Shown here: positions 12,219-22,577 of the stretch, one piece after another | Layout of the letters: each line of letters starts with the position of its first letter | Position numbering within the stretch: position 1 is the stretch's first letter | Origin: Saccharomyces mikatae IFO 1815 | Lineage: Eukaryota; Ascomycota; Saccharomycetes; Saccharomycetales; Saccharomycetaceae | Assembly: GCF_947241705.1 (NCBI RefSeq) | Contig: NC_079267.1 | Span: 894,501 to 958,500, forward strand | Direction of reading: 5' to 3' | DNA: 64,000 bases | Position numbers and translations under genes: made by a program | Notes under the pieces: model-generated | The model's database searches: none | What the model was told of the DNA's origin: nothing | The model's input: the letters and a program-made list of their open reading frames with translations, nothing else

Positions 12219-13244
12219 ATGAGTAATGCAAACAATAGTGCTATGAACCACGTCACATTGCCTCCCATCTCGTCATTCGACAACCTTATCAAGGCAGCCG
12301 AGAGGCAATACAACGGAGAGGCCTCGTCCGCTTCAACGCATCCGGTTCTGCCTAACATGAACATAAGCAACGGCAGTGCGGGTGCATCATCATCAATGCT
12401 GAGCTATCAGTTGCTTCCGCACTCCAACGACGTGTCTCGATCGAACTCCAGCTCGAGCTTTCTTCCTTCCGTGCAACAGCCTGTAGAAGGGTCGGCTTCC
12501 ACATCGGAGACTTCTTCCTCTGCATCGCCCTCACGTTCCATTTCACCAATCTTGAAGATGGCAGCACCTTCATCGGTCGGCAGTGCCGGGGCTAACACTT
12601 CCCATAGCACGAAAATTAATAAGCCAAGAAAGAAGAAGCAATGTCCGATTTGCCGTAATTTCTATGCCAATCTAACCACTCACAAAGCAACACACTTGAC
12701 ACCGGAGGACAGGCCTCACAAGTGTCCTATCTGCCACCGCGGATTTGCCAGAAATAATGACTTATTGAGGCATAAGAAAAGGCATTGGAAGGATGAAATA
12801 CTGTCCCAATCGGGAGCACTTTCAAGCCCTAGGGAAGGTAAAAGCGGGTCTGTTTCCCCTAATGATGACGATGCCCATGAAAAAATGACGCCAATGAACT
12901 CTGTGACAGATTATGCGCAATTGAAGTCGTTGCATCAGATCAAGGGTACGTTTAAATGCCCATTTAATTCCACTTTGATTCAACTGGATATGGATATGTA
13001 TCCGTATAAACTGAAACCCCTAAATTTTGAAACCTCAAACTGCCATCAAACAGGAGTGTTTTCACGTTGCGATACCTTCAAAAACCATTTAAAGGCTTTG
13101 CATTTCGAGTACCCACCAGGGACGAAGAAAAAGGATAGAAATGTTGTTCCTGGTAGATGTAAGCATTGCGGTCTAAAATTTGAAAATGTAGATGTTTGGC
13201 TCAACGAACACGTAGGTAAACAATGTGGCTACAAATATCATTGA
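12219..13244 (+). CDS. STP3: Stp3, C2H2 zinc-finger protein of the STP family
   Basis: Putative DNA-binding protein related to Stp1/Stp2 and paralogous to Stp4; its targets are poorly known. The reading frame opens earlier from GTG, but the first ATG is at 12219 and gives 341 residues, close to S. cerevisiae (about 343). The N-terminal 135 residues are Ser-rich and disordered. Two classical zinc fingers follow: CPICRNFYANLTTHKATH at about 142-159 and CPICHRGFARNNDLLRHKKR at about 169-188. A further Cys/His-rich unit at the C-terminus (CKHCGLKF...CGYKYH) is conserved in the family. A small antisense frame corresponding to dubious YLR374C overlaps the 5' end. Confidence 0.93.
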   Translation: MSNANNSAMNHVTLPPISSFDNLIKAAERQYNGEASSASTHPVLPNMNISNGSAGASSSMLSYQLLPHSNDVSRSNSSSSFLPSVQQPVEGSASTSETSSSASPSRSISPILKMAAPSSVGSAGANTSHSTKINKPRKKKQCPICRNFYANLTTHKATHLTPEDRPHKCPICHRGFARNNDLLRHKKRHWKDEILSQSGALSSPREGKSGSVSPNDDDAHEKMTPMNSVTDYAQLKSLHQIKGTFKCPFNSTLIQLDMDMYPYKLKPLNFETSNCHQTGVFSRCDTFKNHLKALHFEYPPGTKKKDRNVVPGRCKHCGLKFENVDVWLNEHVGKQCGYKYH

Positions 13245-13338
13245 TATTTTGCCACTCTAACGACTTTCCCATTTAATTAGTACTAGTAGATATTTAGTTT
13301 ATGTATACGAGTTTTTTAACGCCTTTTTTCTTCTTCTT

Positions 13339-14067
13339 TCATTTCTCAATTGCAGCTATTCGTCTGTACTGCCCCCTACCGTTGGCAATTTCCTTGTAAA
13401 CTATCAGGTCCATTCCCTTCATGTATGATTCAGGCAACTTTGTGGGGTATTGCGTAACGCTACCTTTGCTCTTGATTGACCACTTATCAATCAGGGTATT
13501 TTCAATACCATTGTAAAACTCCGTGGAAAAACTTTTGGTGATGATCCAGCAGCCCAAAAATTCTCTTAGTTTTCTCAGAATTACACTTAGCTTCTCGAAT
13601 TTTGATAAATTTATGACACCGTAATTATTGTCGCTTTCAAAATTCAAAAACGACAAATTGTCGATCATTATCCCTTGTAATTGAAAGTTGAAATTATCAA
13701 CTTGACATCTCCTTAGCGCGTCCGTAGGCGAGTGGTATAGTAACTCTAGGAAAACAATCAGTCCAGTGATGTTTATACATGATAGCGAATTCATATAAAT
13801 CACGCCATGCTGTTTTTGCTTCTGTTGGGACCACAGTGATACTATATCTATAACCAGTATTTTACCATTATCTTCGGTATAATCAACCAACTTTTTTAGC
13901 ACTAACGAAGGTTTAAAATCATTTTCGATGATGTGTAAAAACCCCAGTTTACCCTCTTGCTCTTTGCTAACTAGGTTTCTCAGTTCATTGGGTAGATTTA
14001 TATAATTTTTGGTTGACGTAATGTAGTTTGACAGGGGATAAATTCTAATATTCTTTAAAACTTCCAT
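13339..14067 (-). CDS. PSY3: Psy3, Shu complex subunit (Rad51-paralogue fold)
   Basis: With Csm2, Shu1 and Shu2 it forms the Shu complex, which promotes Rad51 filament assembly during error-free bypass of replication damage. The start at the ATG at 14067 gives 242 residues, the S. cerevisiae length; upstream codons come only from a TTG. No Walker A lysine motif is visible, as expected for this degenerate RecA-like protein. It is convergent with STP3 (94-base spacer) and lies upstream of FBP1 on the same strand; its promoter is the 170 bases up to FBP1's stop, which contain TATA-rich sequence near 14130-14165. Confidence 0.93.
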   Translation of the reverse strand: MEVLKNIRIYPLSNYITSTKNYINLPNELRNLVSKEQEGKLGFLHIIENDFKPSLVLKKLVDYTEDNGKILVIDIVSLWSQQKQKQHGVIYMNSLSCINITGLIVFLELLYHSPTDALRRCQVDNFNFQLQGIMIDNLSFLNFESDNNYGVINLSKFEKLSVILRKLREFLGCWIITKSFSTEFYNGIENTLIDKWSIKSKGSVTQYPTKLPESYMKGMDLIVYKEIANGRGQYRRIAAIEK

Positions 14068-14237
14068 CCCATTCTCTTTCTCTTTTTGCAAGAGTCTTTA
14101 CCGTTTGAATAAGTAATGCTTACTGCATACATACAGATATATATCCATATATGTTTATATATTGTACATAATGTTTTTTTTTATTTTCGCGTACTAAAAG
14201 TACAGGCCAAAGGGAATGAAACAAGGCGCTCATCGAA

Positions 14238-15284
14238 CTACCGTGGCTTACCAATATGATCCAAGAATTTGTCGATTTCGCCAGAAGAACCTAACCAAAT
14301 GGAAGATTTGTCGTGGATATGGCTTGGGACCAAATCCAAGATTCTCTCTCCGCGATCATTTACAGCTTTTCCCCCAGCTTGTTCCATCAGGAAAGCCATT
14401 GGGAAGGCCTCATAAAGCAATCTTAGTTTTCCGTTAGGGCTTTTCTTGTCACAAGGGTATGCGAAGAGGCCACCGTAAAGGAAAGTTCTGTGGACGTCGG
14501 CAACCATGGATCCAACATACCTAGCGGAAAAGGGCTGGTCGTTGTTGTCTGGTTGAGGTTGTTTCACTTTTTCAATGAATGTTCTTATAGTTTCGTTCCA
14601 GAAAAGGGTGTTACCTTCGTTAATTGAATAAATGGCCTTTTGAGGTGGGATTCTCAAGTTGGGATGAGTCAAAATGAACTCACCCAAGTTTGTGTCTAAA
14701 GTAAACCCATCAACTCCATCGCCCAACGTCAAAACTAGATGGGTGGAGGAACCGTACATCGCATAGCATGCGGCTACCATCTCTTTTCCGCATCTAAGTA
14801 CGTCATTTATAGTACCTGAGGAATCTGGCAATAGTCTGAATATAGACGCGATAGTTCCAACGGAAACACCTGCATCCAAGTTTGAGGAACCATCGATAGG
14901 ATCACAACATACTGCGTACGAACCTGTGTTTGTAGGGAAGACGATCAAGTCCTCTTGCTCTTCAGAGACAAGAACCTTGATGATCCCACTAGCTCTCATT
15001 GCATTGATGAATATCTCATCACCTAGCACGTCCAGTTTCTTTTGTTGATCACCGGTGAAGTTGGAAGCGCCTGCTAAGCCAACCAAGTTAACCAATTCAG
15101 CGCGTCTGATGGTGTGAGATACGAATTTGAACGCGAATTGCAAGGCATTCAGAACTAGAGTGAAATCGCCAGTGGCATTCTTAAATTGCTTTTGGTGCTC
15201 GATGATAAATCTGGGAAGAGTGATGATATCTGTATCGAACCCTTCGGTAGAGTCTCTTCTTGGCCCGTTAATTAGAGTTGGCAT
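14238..15284 (-). CDS. FBP1: Fbp1, fructose-1,6-bisphosphatase
   Basis: Key gluconeogenic enzyme: fructose 1,6-bisphosphate to fructose 6-phosphate, in the cytosol, Mg-dependent and inhibited by AMP and fructose 2,6-bisphosphate. I start at the ATG at 15284 (348 residues, as in S. cerevisiae). It is preceded by an in-frame open stretch that comes only from a GTG or other weak codon. Metal and substrate motifs are visible: DPIDGSSNLDAGVSVGT and the C-terminal KLRLLYEAFPMAFLMEQAGG. The mature N-terminus Pro-Thr-Leu is the Pro/N-degron read by the GID ubiquitin ligase, and RRDS near residue 11 is the PKA site. Transcription is expected to be glucose-repressed; see the promoter sites at 15737-15831. 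Confidence 0.98.
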   Translation of the reverse strand: MPTLINGPRRDSTEGFDTDIITLPRFIIEHQKQFKNATGDFTLVLNALQFAFKFVSHTIRRAELVNLVGLAGASNFTGDQQKKLDVLGDEIFINAMRASGIIKVLVSEEQEDLIVFPTNTGSYAVCCDPIDGSSNLDAGVSVGTIASIFRLLPDSSGTINDVLRCGKEMVAACYAMYGSSTHLVLTLGDGVDGFTLDTNLGEFILTHPNLRIPPQKAIYSINEGNTLFWNETIRTFIEKVKQPQPDNNDQPFSARYVGSMVADVHRTFLYGGLFAYPCDKKSPNGKLRLLYEAFPMAFLMEQAGGKAVNDRGERILDLVPSHIHDKSSIWLGSSGEIDKFLDHIGKPR

Positions 15285-15736
15285 ATTTGCGGTAGTTTTG
15301 AGACTTTTCTTGTATGCTTGTACTGATGTTTTCAAAAATATTATATTAGAGCAAGAGACCAAGACAAGATATACCTCTGCAATTCTATGATTTGCTCCTC
15401 TATATATACATAAATGTATGTATGTATTAATATGTATATACGACTGTGTGCAACGACAATATTGCCTCTACATAAGACGGACCGTATAATACAGTGTGGG
15501 GAAGATACTACAAGTAGGGAAGCGACAAGAGGAACATCCAAGTAAGGAAAAAAGTACTGGGTATTGGCCAGTTCCGTTTAATCTTTGCCTTGATTTTCCT
15601 TGTCTCTTTTTTAGCTTTCTTGATAAAAGAAAAGCCAAGCCGCCTGCTAGCTGAGTCGTCTCTTTCGCCCTTCATATCGCCAATCTTCACTGCTCAGTGG
15701 GTGCCCGGAGCCCTGTAACTCCGAATATCCGCACGA

Positions 15737-15742
15737 CCGGGG
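15737..15742 (+). promoter_or_regulatory. Mig1-type GC box in FBP1 promoter
   Basis: CCGGGG matches the SYGGGG core of Mig1 repressor sites, but the usual A/T stretch next to it is weak. It lies about 455 bases upstream of the FBP1 ATG. Confidence 0.4.
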
Positions 15743-15793
15743 ATATTACAAAAGAATAAGTTTCCGGAGAAGGGCCGCCCAAAAGTAGCTTTT

Positions 15794-15804
15794 CCGTCCG
15801 TCCG
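15794..15804 (+). promoter_or_regulatory. Carbon source response element (Cat8/Sip4 site) of FBP1
   Basis: CCGTCCGTCCG fits the CSRE consensus CCRTYSRNCCG at every position. It lies about 510 bases upstream of the FBP1 ATG. Cat8 and Sip4 activate gluconeogenic genes through such sites when glucose is absent. Confidence 0.75.
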
Positions 15805-15825
15805 CGATAAAAGTTGAAGTTAACT

Positions 15826-15831
15826 CCGGGG
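15826..15831 (+). promoter_or_regulatory. Second Mig1-type GC box in FBP1 promoter
   Basis: CCGGGG preceded by the fairly AT-rich GTTAACT, a better fit to a Mig1 site than the copy at 15737. It is 22 bases from the CSRE, so repressor and activator sites sit side by side. Confidence 0.45.
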
Positions 15832-15902
15832 TTGTATGATATGGCAGCCGTACATTTACGTTTGTTTAGCTTAATTTAAGAGTGACGATTCTGAAGAACT
15901 CA

Positions 15903-15998
15903 TCCTTGTTAGCTCAGTTGGTAGAGCGTTCGGCTTTTAAGCGCATTTGCTTAAGCAAGGATACCGAAATGTCAGGGGTTCGAGCCCCCTATGAGGAG
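15903..15998 (+). tRNA. tK(UUU): tRNA-Lys(UUU) with a 23-nt intron
   Basis: All four arms can be drawn. The acceptor stem TCCTTGT (15903-15909) pairs with ATGAGGA (15991-15997), with discriminator G at 15998. The D stem is GCTC/GAGC. The anticodon stem TTCGG pairs with CCGAA (15964-15968). The T arm is AGGGG-TTCGAGC-CCCCT. The anticodon TTT is at 15936-15938. A 23-base intron (15940-15962) interrupts the gene one base 3' of the anticodon, leaving a 73-base mature body. Internal A and B boxes serve Pol III. The U34 of this tRNA is the classic target of Elongator, whose subunit Iki3 is encoded 13 kb away. Confidence 0.97.
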
Positions 15999-16005
15999 TT
16001 CTTTC

Positions 16006-16014
16006 TTTTTTTTT
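16006..16014 (+). terminator. Pol III terminator of tRNA-Lys
   Basis: A run of nine T on the sense strand begins eight bases after the tRNA 3' end, the standard RNA polymerase III stop signal. Confidence 0.85.
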
Positions 16015-16288
16015 GCTCTCCCATTCTTTTCTCTTACTAAGACAGAGCTGAGCGGATAAAATAGTCTCTGCACTTATGCGACGCTTGATCAATGGCTGCA
16101 GATTAGAAATATCAACGATTTTTTTAGAAATTACTTGCACGTACACATATATAGATAGTCAAATTTATACACGTAGAAAAGGCGTAGATAAAACTATAGT
16201 AACCGAATAAAAAAAACAGAGGAGAGGGGAATGGCTGAATGCGATTTTTTTTTTGTTTTTTTTTTGGATATTATTTTTCATTTTGTAT

Positions 16289-17731
16289 TCACATCAAATC
16301 AGAAAACCCTGGAACGAGGTTTTTAGTGAACCCACCCTCCTTGGCAGCTGCTTCGTAGTAGCCATAGATAGTGGTAGTAGCCATCAAAATGGATGCACCA
16401 GAACCCAAAGTACCTAGCAGGTCAGAGCCAACAGAAAGGGCACCGATAGTGGCACCACCGAAGGCGGCAGCGGTAGGGATGATCTTCTTTAATTCTCTGT
16501 AGATGGAAGTTTCTCTCTTACCGTTGATGACCATGCCTTGGTCTTTGAACTGTTTGGCAATGTCACGTGGGGAAGTTCCGGAAATTTCGATCCAAGTCTT
16601 GGAAAACACTGCGCACGAACCAAGAACAAAAGTGATGTAGACGACGGTTTTGATAGGGTCCAAAAGGGCTTCAGACAAAGACATCAAGGGTTGGATGTAG
16701 TAGGCCAACCCGCTCAGTGCCATCTGGGGACCCTGGGTGCCTGGTCTGATACCCCAAACACCGATTAAACGAATTAATGGGTTGGTTGGGTACTTTTGGA
16801 AAAGAATTTGAGAGATCAAGAAAATATTCGAGGTCAAGGCACTTTGCAACATGATTGGGGTGTTGGAAGTGTAGAAGAGCTTGATTGGGTAGATGCCGAT
16901 TTGGCCTCTCACTTTGGTAGACCTGATGGGCAACTCGTAACGGAAGCCCTGCAAATACAAAACGAAAAGGAAGATAGCCACGGTCATCAAAACTTGGAAC
17001 ATGTTTGGTAAGTTGGTACGGTAGAAGGCCTCGACAAGGGCTCTTTTCTTGTCTTTTCTGACTGCCAAAAGATGGAAAAAGGCAATCACAGCACCCTCGA
17101 ATTCCTTACCACGACCGGAATTGACTGTGGTAGGAGCAAATGCTCTCCAGAAAATTTGTTCGGCAATATTGGTGGCTGTGAACAGAGAAATACCGGATCC
17201 TAACCCGTAGCCTTTGGATAGCAACTCGTCCAACAGCATGACAATCAACGACGCAAACATCAATTGGAAGATTAACAGCAAACAGATGGGTAGTCCAAGG
17301 TCCGAAGGCGCACCGTAGTTACCCGTCATGACCACCACAAGGGCTTGGCCCAAGATCAGAATGATAGCGCAGACCTTTTGAGCAATCTGGAACAGCTCCC
17401 TGTCCTGCTTGTTCTCGGCCCTGATCTGCAAAAGTTGCGTACCTTGCAGAAATTGGAAGATCATTGACGAAGTGATGATGGGGGAGACACCCAATTCCAG
17501 TAGAGTACCACGGTTGGACGCCAACATGGCACGTAACCAGTAGAGCGGGTCGGATGTCTCACTGGACACGATCCCGTACAGTGGGATCTGGCCCAGAATT
17601 AAAAAGATCAGCAGTGAGACCCCTGTCCAGATGAGTTTCTGGTTGTATGGAACCTTCCTTTCTGGAGCAATCACTTCCGGCAGGAAGGATTCAAAGGGCT
17701 TAAACAAGTCTAGAACACGATTGGAGGACAT
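16289..17731 (-). CDS. SEC61: Sec61, protein-conducting channel of the ER
   Basis: Alpha subunit of the heterotrimeric Sec61 translocon (with Sbh1 and Sss1), through which proteins cross or enter the ER membrane. It is 480 residues, identical in length to S. cerevisiae. About ten hydrophobic spans are visible. The plug-helix region follows the first span ([20 protein letters not shown]), and the basic cytosolic loop [19 protein letters not shown] near 225 is the ribosome-binding loop between spans 6 and 7. The paralogue Ssh1 diverges strongly, so identity is secure. The ATG is the complement of 17729-17731. Codon use is strongly biased, consistent with high expression. It is divergent from CSR1 over about 1 kb. 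Confidence 0.98.
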   Translation of the reverse strand: MSSNRVLDLFKPFESFLPEVIAPERKVPYNQKLIWTGVSLLIFLILGQIPLYGIVSSETSDPLYWLRAMLASNRGTLLELGVSPIITSSMIFQFLQGTQLLQIRAENKQDRELFQIAQKVCAIILILGQALVVVMTGNYGAPSDLGLPICLLLIFQLMFASLIVMLLDELLSKGYGLGSGISLFTATNIAEQIFWRAFAPTTVNSGRGKEFEGAVIAFFHLLAVRKDKKRALVEAFYRTNLPNMFQVLMTVAIFLFVLYLQGFRYELPIRSTKVRGQIGIYPIKLFYTSNTPIMLQSALTSNIFLISQILFQKYPTNPLIRLIGVWGIRPGTQGPQMALSGLAYYIQPLMSLSEALLDPIKTVVYITFVLGSCAVFSKTWIEISGTSPRDIAKQFKDQGMVINGKRETSIYRELKKIIPTAAAFGGATIGALSVGSDLLGTLGSGASILMATTTIYGYYEAAAKEGGFTKNLVPGFSDLM

Positions 17732-20015
<2,284 letters not shown>

Positions 20016-20246
20016 GCAAGTTCTTGCGGCACTGCACTGCCATTCTATATAGACTTTTATTATAAAAACATCAGCTACTTATATGTATTTCATTCTCTAT
20101 CCTTTTTTTCGTTTACGCTTCTACTAGTATAATACGCGAAAACTTAAAGATTCTGTTATAACAGAAACAATAAATCAGGAAATGAAAATCAATACGCCTA
20201 TAAATATCGATACGCCCTTGGTTTCAATTTTTTTTTTTTTACATGA

Positions 20247-22448
20247 ATGAGTCTGGTACTAGATGATATCATCCTCTCATTAACAAATGCTAGCGAACGA
20301 ACACCTCCACAGACCCTCAAGACTACATTGAATCTGCTATACGAAAAATCGCAACAATATGGTCTCTCTTCACCGCAATTACAGGCGCTCGTACGATTGC
20401 TCTGCGAAACTTCCATAATAGACACTGTCACAAAAGTGTACATCGTGGAAAATTGTTTTTTACCCCACGAATACTTGACTAAGGATTTCCTTTTGGAACT
20501 TATTAACCATCTCGGCACGCCAACAACGTTCTCTCGATATCGCATACAAACACCCCCGGTCCTTCAATCCGCATTGTGCAAATGGTTGGTACATGTCTAT
20601 TTCCTCTTCCCTGTCACTTCACAATGTGACCACAATATATTCGGTTCTATCTGGCTGCATTTATGGCAATTTTCGTTCTTGCAGAAATGGATAACTCCCT
20701 TAATCGTTTGGCAAACGACTGCGCCCGTTGACGTTAAACCTTGGAAATTAGCTATCATTAAGAAATGTGCCATGAATCCAGGTTATCGAGACGCTCCTGC
20801 TTCTGCAACCCTGATTTTGCAACGATTTCAATGTCTCGTTGGTGCGTCTAGTCAGATTATCGATCTGATAATAACTATTAATTGCAATAGAAAGACTTTG
20901 AAAAGTCATAAGAATTTGAGGCTAGATACGCATTTTTTATCTGCTTTGAAACAAATTCTATTCAAGACTCATCCTACCGATTTTCCCATTGACACCGTTC
21001 AAAACACAATTGACATGTACCTAAATGAAATTCATCAACTCGATACCGGGACTACTCACTCACTCCAACTTCAATCATTTTCAAGATATCTACTCTCGGA
21101 TAGTACGGTATCTCTGTGGGATATGACTTCTTTGGAGCAACTGACTCAAAATTGGTTGCATTTACATATCCCCAACGATGTAGATTCTATGATCGCACCA
21201 TCTTCGAAGGATAATTTCTTATTGCCATCAAAGGTCATGTCTAGACAATGTCTTAAACATTTGTATCCTAGTATCATTTTTATTAGAAATGGTCGCAATG
21301 AGTCATCATCACTATATGACTGGTGCATTTGGCAATTGAAACGATGCTTTGCACATCAGATAGAGGCCCCCCAAGAACTTATTTTCACAGTCGTCTCGAT
21401 TGCCTCAATGGACAATGCGTTGTCTTCTCGGATTGTCCAAACTTTTTGTAACTTGAAACATTTAAAGCTCGACGAGTTCACGTTGAAAAAGATTTGTTGC
21501 GGGATCTTGCCGTTATGGAAACCCGAATTGATCAGTGGTACAAGAGAGTTCTTTGTTAAGTTTATGACTGGTGTGCTTATGTGGAGCACGCAATATGATC
21601 GCGATAATAATCAAACGTTTCCGGAGATTTGTTTTTACGTTCTACAAATGATTTCAAATTGGGCTTTCGATGACAAACTGATAATGCTAGGATTGACACT
21701 GCTTCATGATATACAAAGTTTGCTTGCTCTGGACAAAGTTTTCAACAATGTTACTTCAAACAGGTTTTCTGCAATGGCCTTTATCAGTTCGCTAGATGTT
21801 CTGACCCAGTTGTCGGCACAGACGAAATCAGACTATGAAATCCAATATTTGATAGTAGGACCCAACATCATGAACAAAATCTTCACCTCAGATGATCCAT
21901 TACTACTGTCAGCCTCATGCAGATACTTGGTTGCCACGAAGAATAAGTTGATGCAATACCCGCCAACAAACAAATTTGTTCGAATGCAAAATCAATATAT
22001 CATGGATTTGACTAACTATCTCTACAGAAATAAAGTGTTCTCGTCCAAAACTTTATTTGGTGTTCCAGTGGATTTCTTCAAACCAATCTTGGATAATATA
22101 TACATACCAACTACAGATTTCAAGAATCTTAAATTTTTCACGATAACCGGTATACCAGCACTATCATACACATGTATTACTATTCTAAGACAATTGGAAA
22201 AGACCGAAAATACGAGAATAAAATTCACCAGCGTTATTATTAATGAGGAGACTTTCAAAGATTTCGCTCGGGAGAAACACGATGAAATTGCCCAGCACAG
22301 TTGGATAAATGGCGTGACTAACATTCACGACTTGAAAGTAAAAATCTTAAAGCATTTCAATCAGGCTGCTAATCCCTATAAGGACATTGCAGTATTCCTG
22401 TTCACATATTTGAAGAGTCTTTCGAAGTATAGCCCTCAAAATTCCTAG
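20247..22448 (+). CDS. CTF3: Ctf3, inner kinetochore protein (CENP-I orthologue)
   Basis: Component of the Ctf19/CCAN complex at the centromere, in a subcomplex with Mcm16 and Mcm22 that recruits Cnn1 and helps load cohesin. The 733-residue protein matches the S. cerevisiae length exactly and is alpha-helical (HEAT-like) with no enzymatic motif. It is one of the most diverged proteins in the window compared with my memory of S. cerevisiae. The start at 20247 is the conserved MSLxLDDIIL. A second ATG four bases upstream, in another frame, makes a 7-codon uORF (20243-20266) overlapping this start. It follows a T-rich tract and is convergent with NAM2. Confidence 0.94.
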   Translation: MSLVLDDIILSLTNASERTPPQTLKTTLNLLYEKSQQYGLSSPQLQALVRLLCETSIIDTVTKVYIVENCFLPHEYLTKDFLLELINHLGTPTTFSRYRIQTPPVLQSALCKWLVHVYFLFPVTSQCDHNIFGSIWLHLWQFSFLQKWITPLIVWQTTAPVDVKPWKLAIIKKCAMNPGYRDAPASATLILQRFQCLVGASSQIIDLIITINCNRKTLKSHKNLRLDTHFLSALKQILFKTHPTDFPIDTVQNTIDMYLNEIHQLDTGTTHSLQLQSFSRYLLSDSTVSLWDMTSLEQLTQNWLHLHIPNDVDSMIAPSSKDNFLLPSKVMSRQCLKHLYPSIIFIRNGRNESSSLYDWCIWQLKRCFAHQIEAPQELIFTVVSIASMDNALSSRIVQTFCNLKHLKLDEFTLKKICCGILPLWKPELISGTREFFVKFMTGVLMWSTQYDRDNNQTFPEICFYVLQMISNWAFDDKLIMLGLTLLHDIQSLLALDKVFNNVTSNRFSAMAFISSLDVLTQLSAQTKSDYEIQYLIVGPNIMNKIFTSDDPLLLSASCRYLVATKNKLMQYPPTNKFVRMQNQYIMDLTNYLYRNKVFSSKTLFGVPVDFFKPILDNIYIPTTDFKNLKFFTITGIPALSYTCITILRQLEKTENTRIKFTSVIINEETFKDFAREKHDEIAQHSWINGVTNIHDLKVKILKHFNQAANPYKDIAVFLFTYLKSLSKYSPQNS

Positions 22449-22577
22449 GAGATGCATACACATGTTTTTTTACAACTCCCCAAGATAGTGAGTGAAGTCA
22501 ATTTGTATCTATAACGTATTCATTTTTAACTATTTACAAGCACAGATAATATTTGGTAAGTACATGATCGTATGTGA

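Larger units (their letters stand above)
15285..15902 (-). promoter_or_regulatory. FBP1 upstream region
   Basis: 618 bases between the FBP1 start and the tRNA gene. The proximal part (about 15395-15440) is TA-rich, with TATA-like sequence. The distal part (15700-15835) is unusually GC-rich and carries a perfect CSRE and two CCGGGG elements. The layout fits the distal activating sites known for glucose-repressed FBP1. Confidence 0.75.

Noticed and set aside
12164-12370. Antisense 68-codon frame over the STP3 5' end (like dubious YLR374C)
   Set aside because: Overlaps the conserved STP3 coding region and its promoter, with no protein features of its own.
15700-16100. Possible Ty LTR or solo delta near the tRNA-Lys gene
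   Set aside because: No LTR-like ends or direct repeats are visible on either side of the tRNA.
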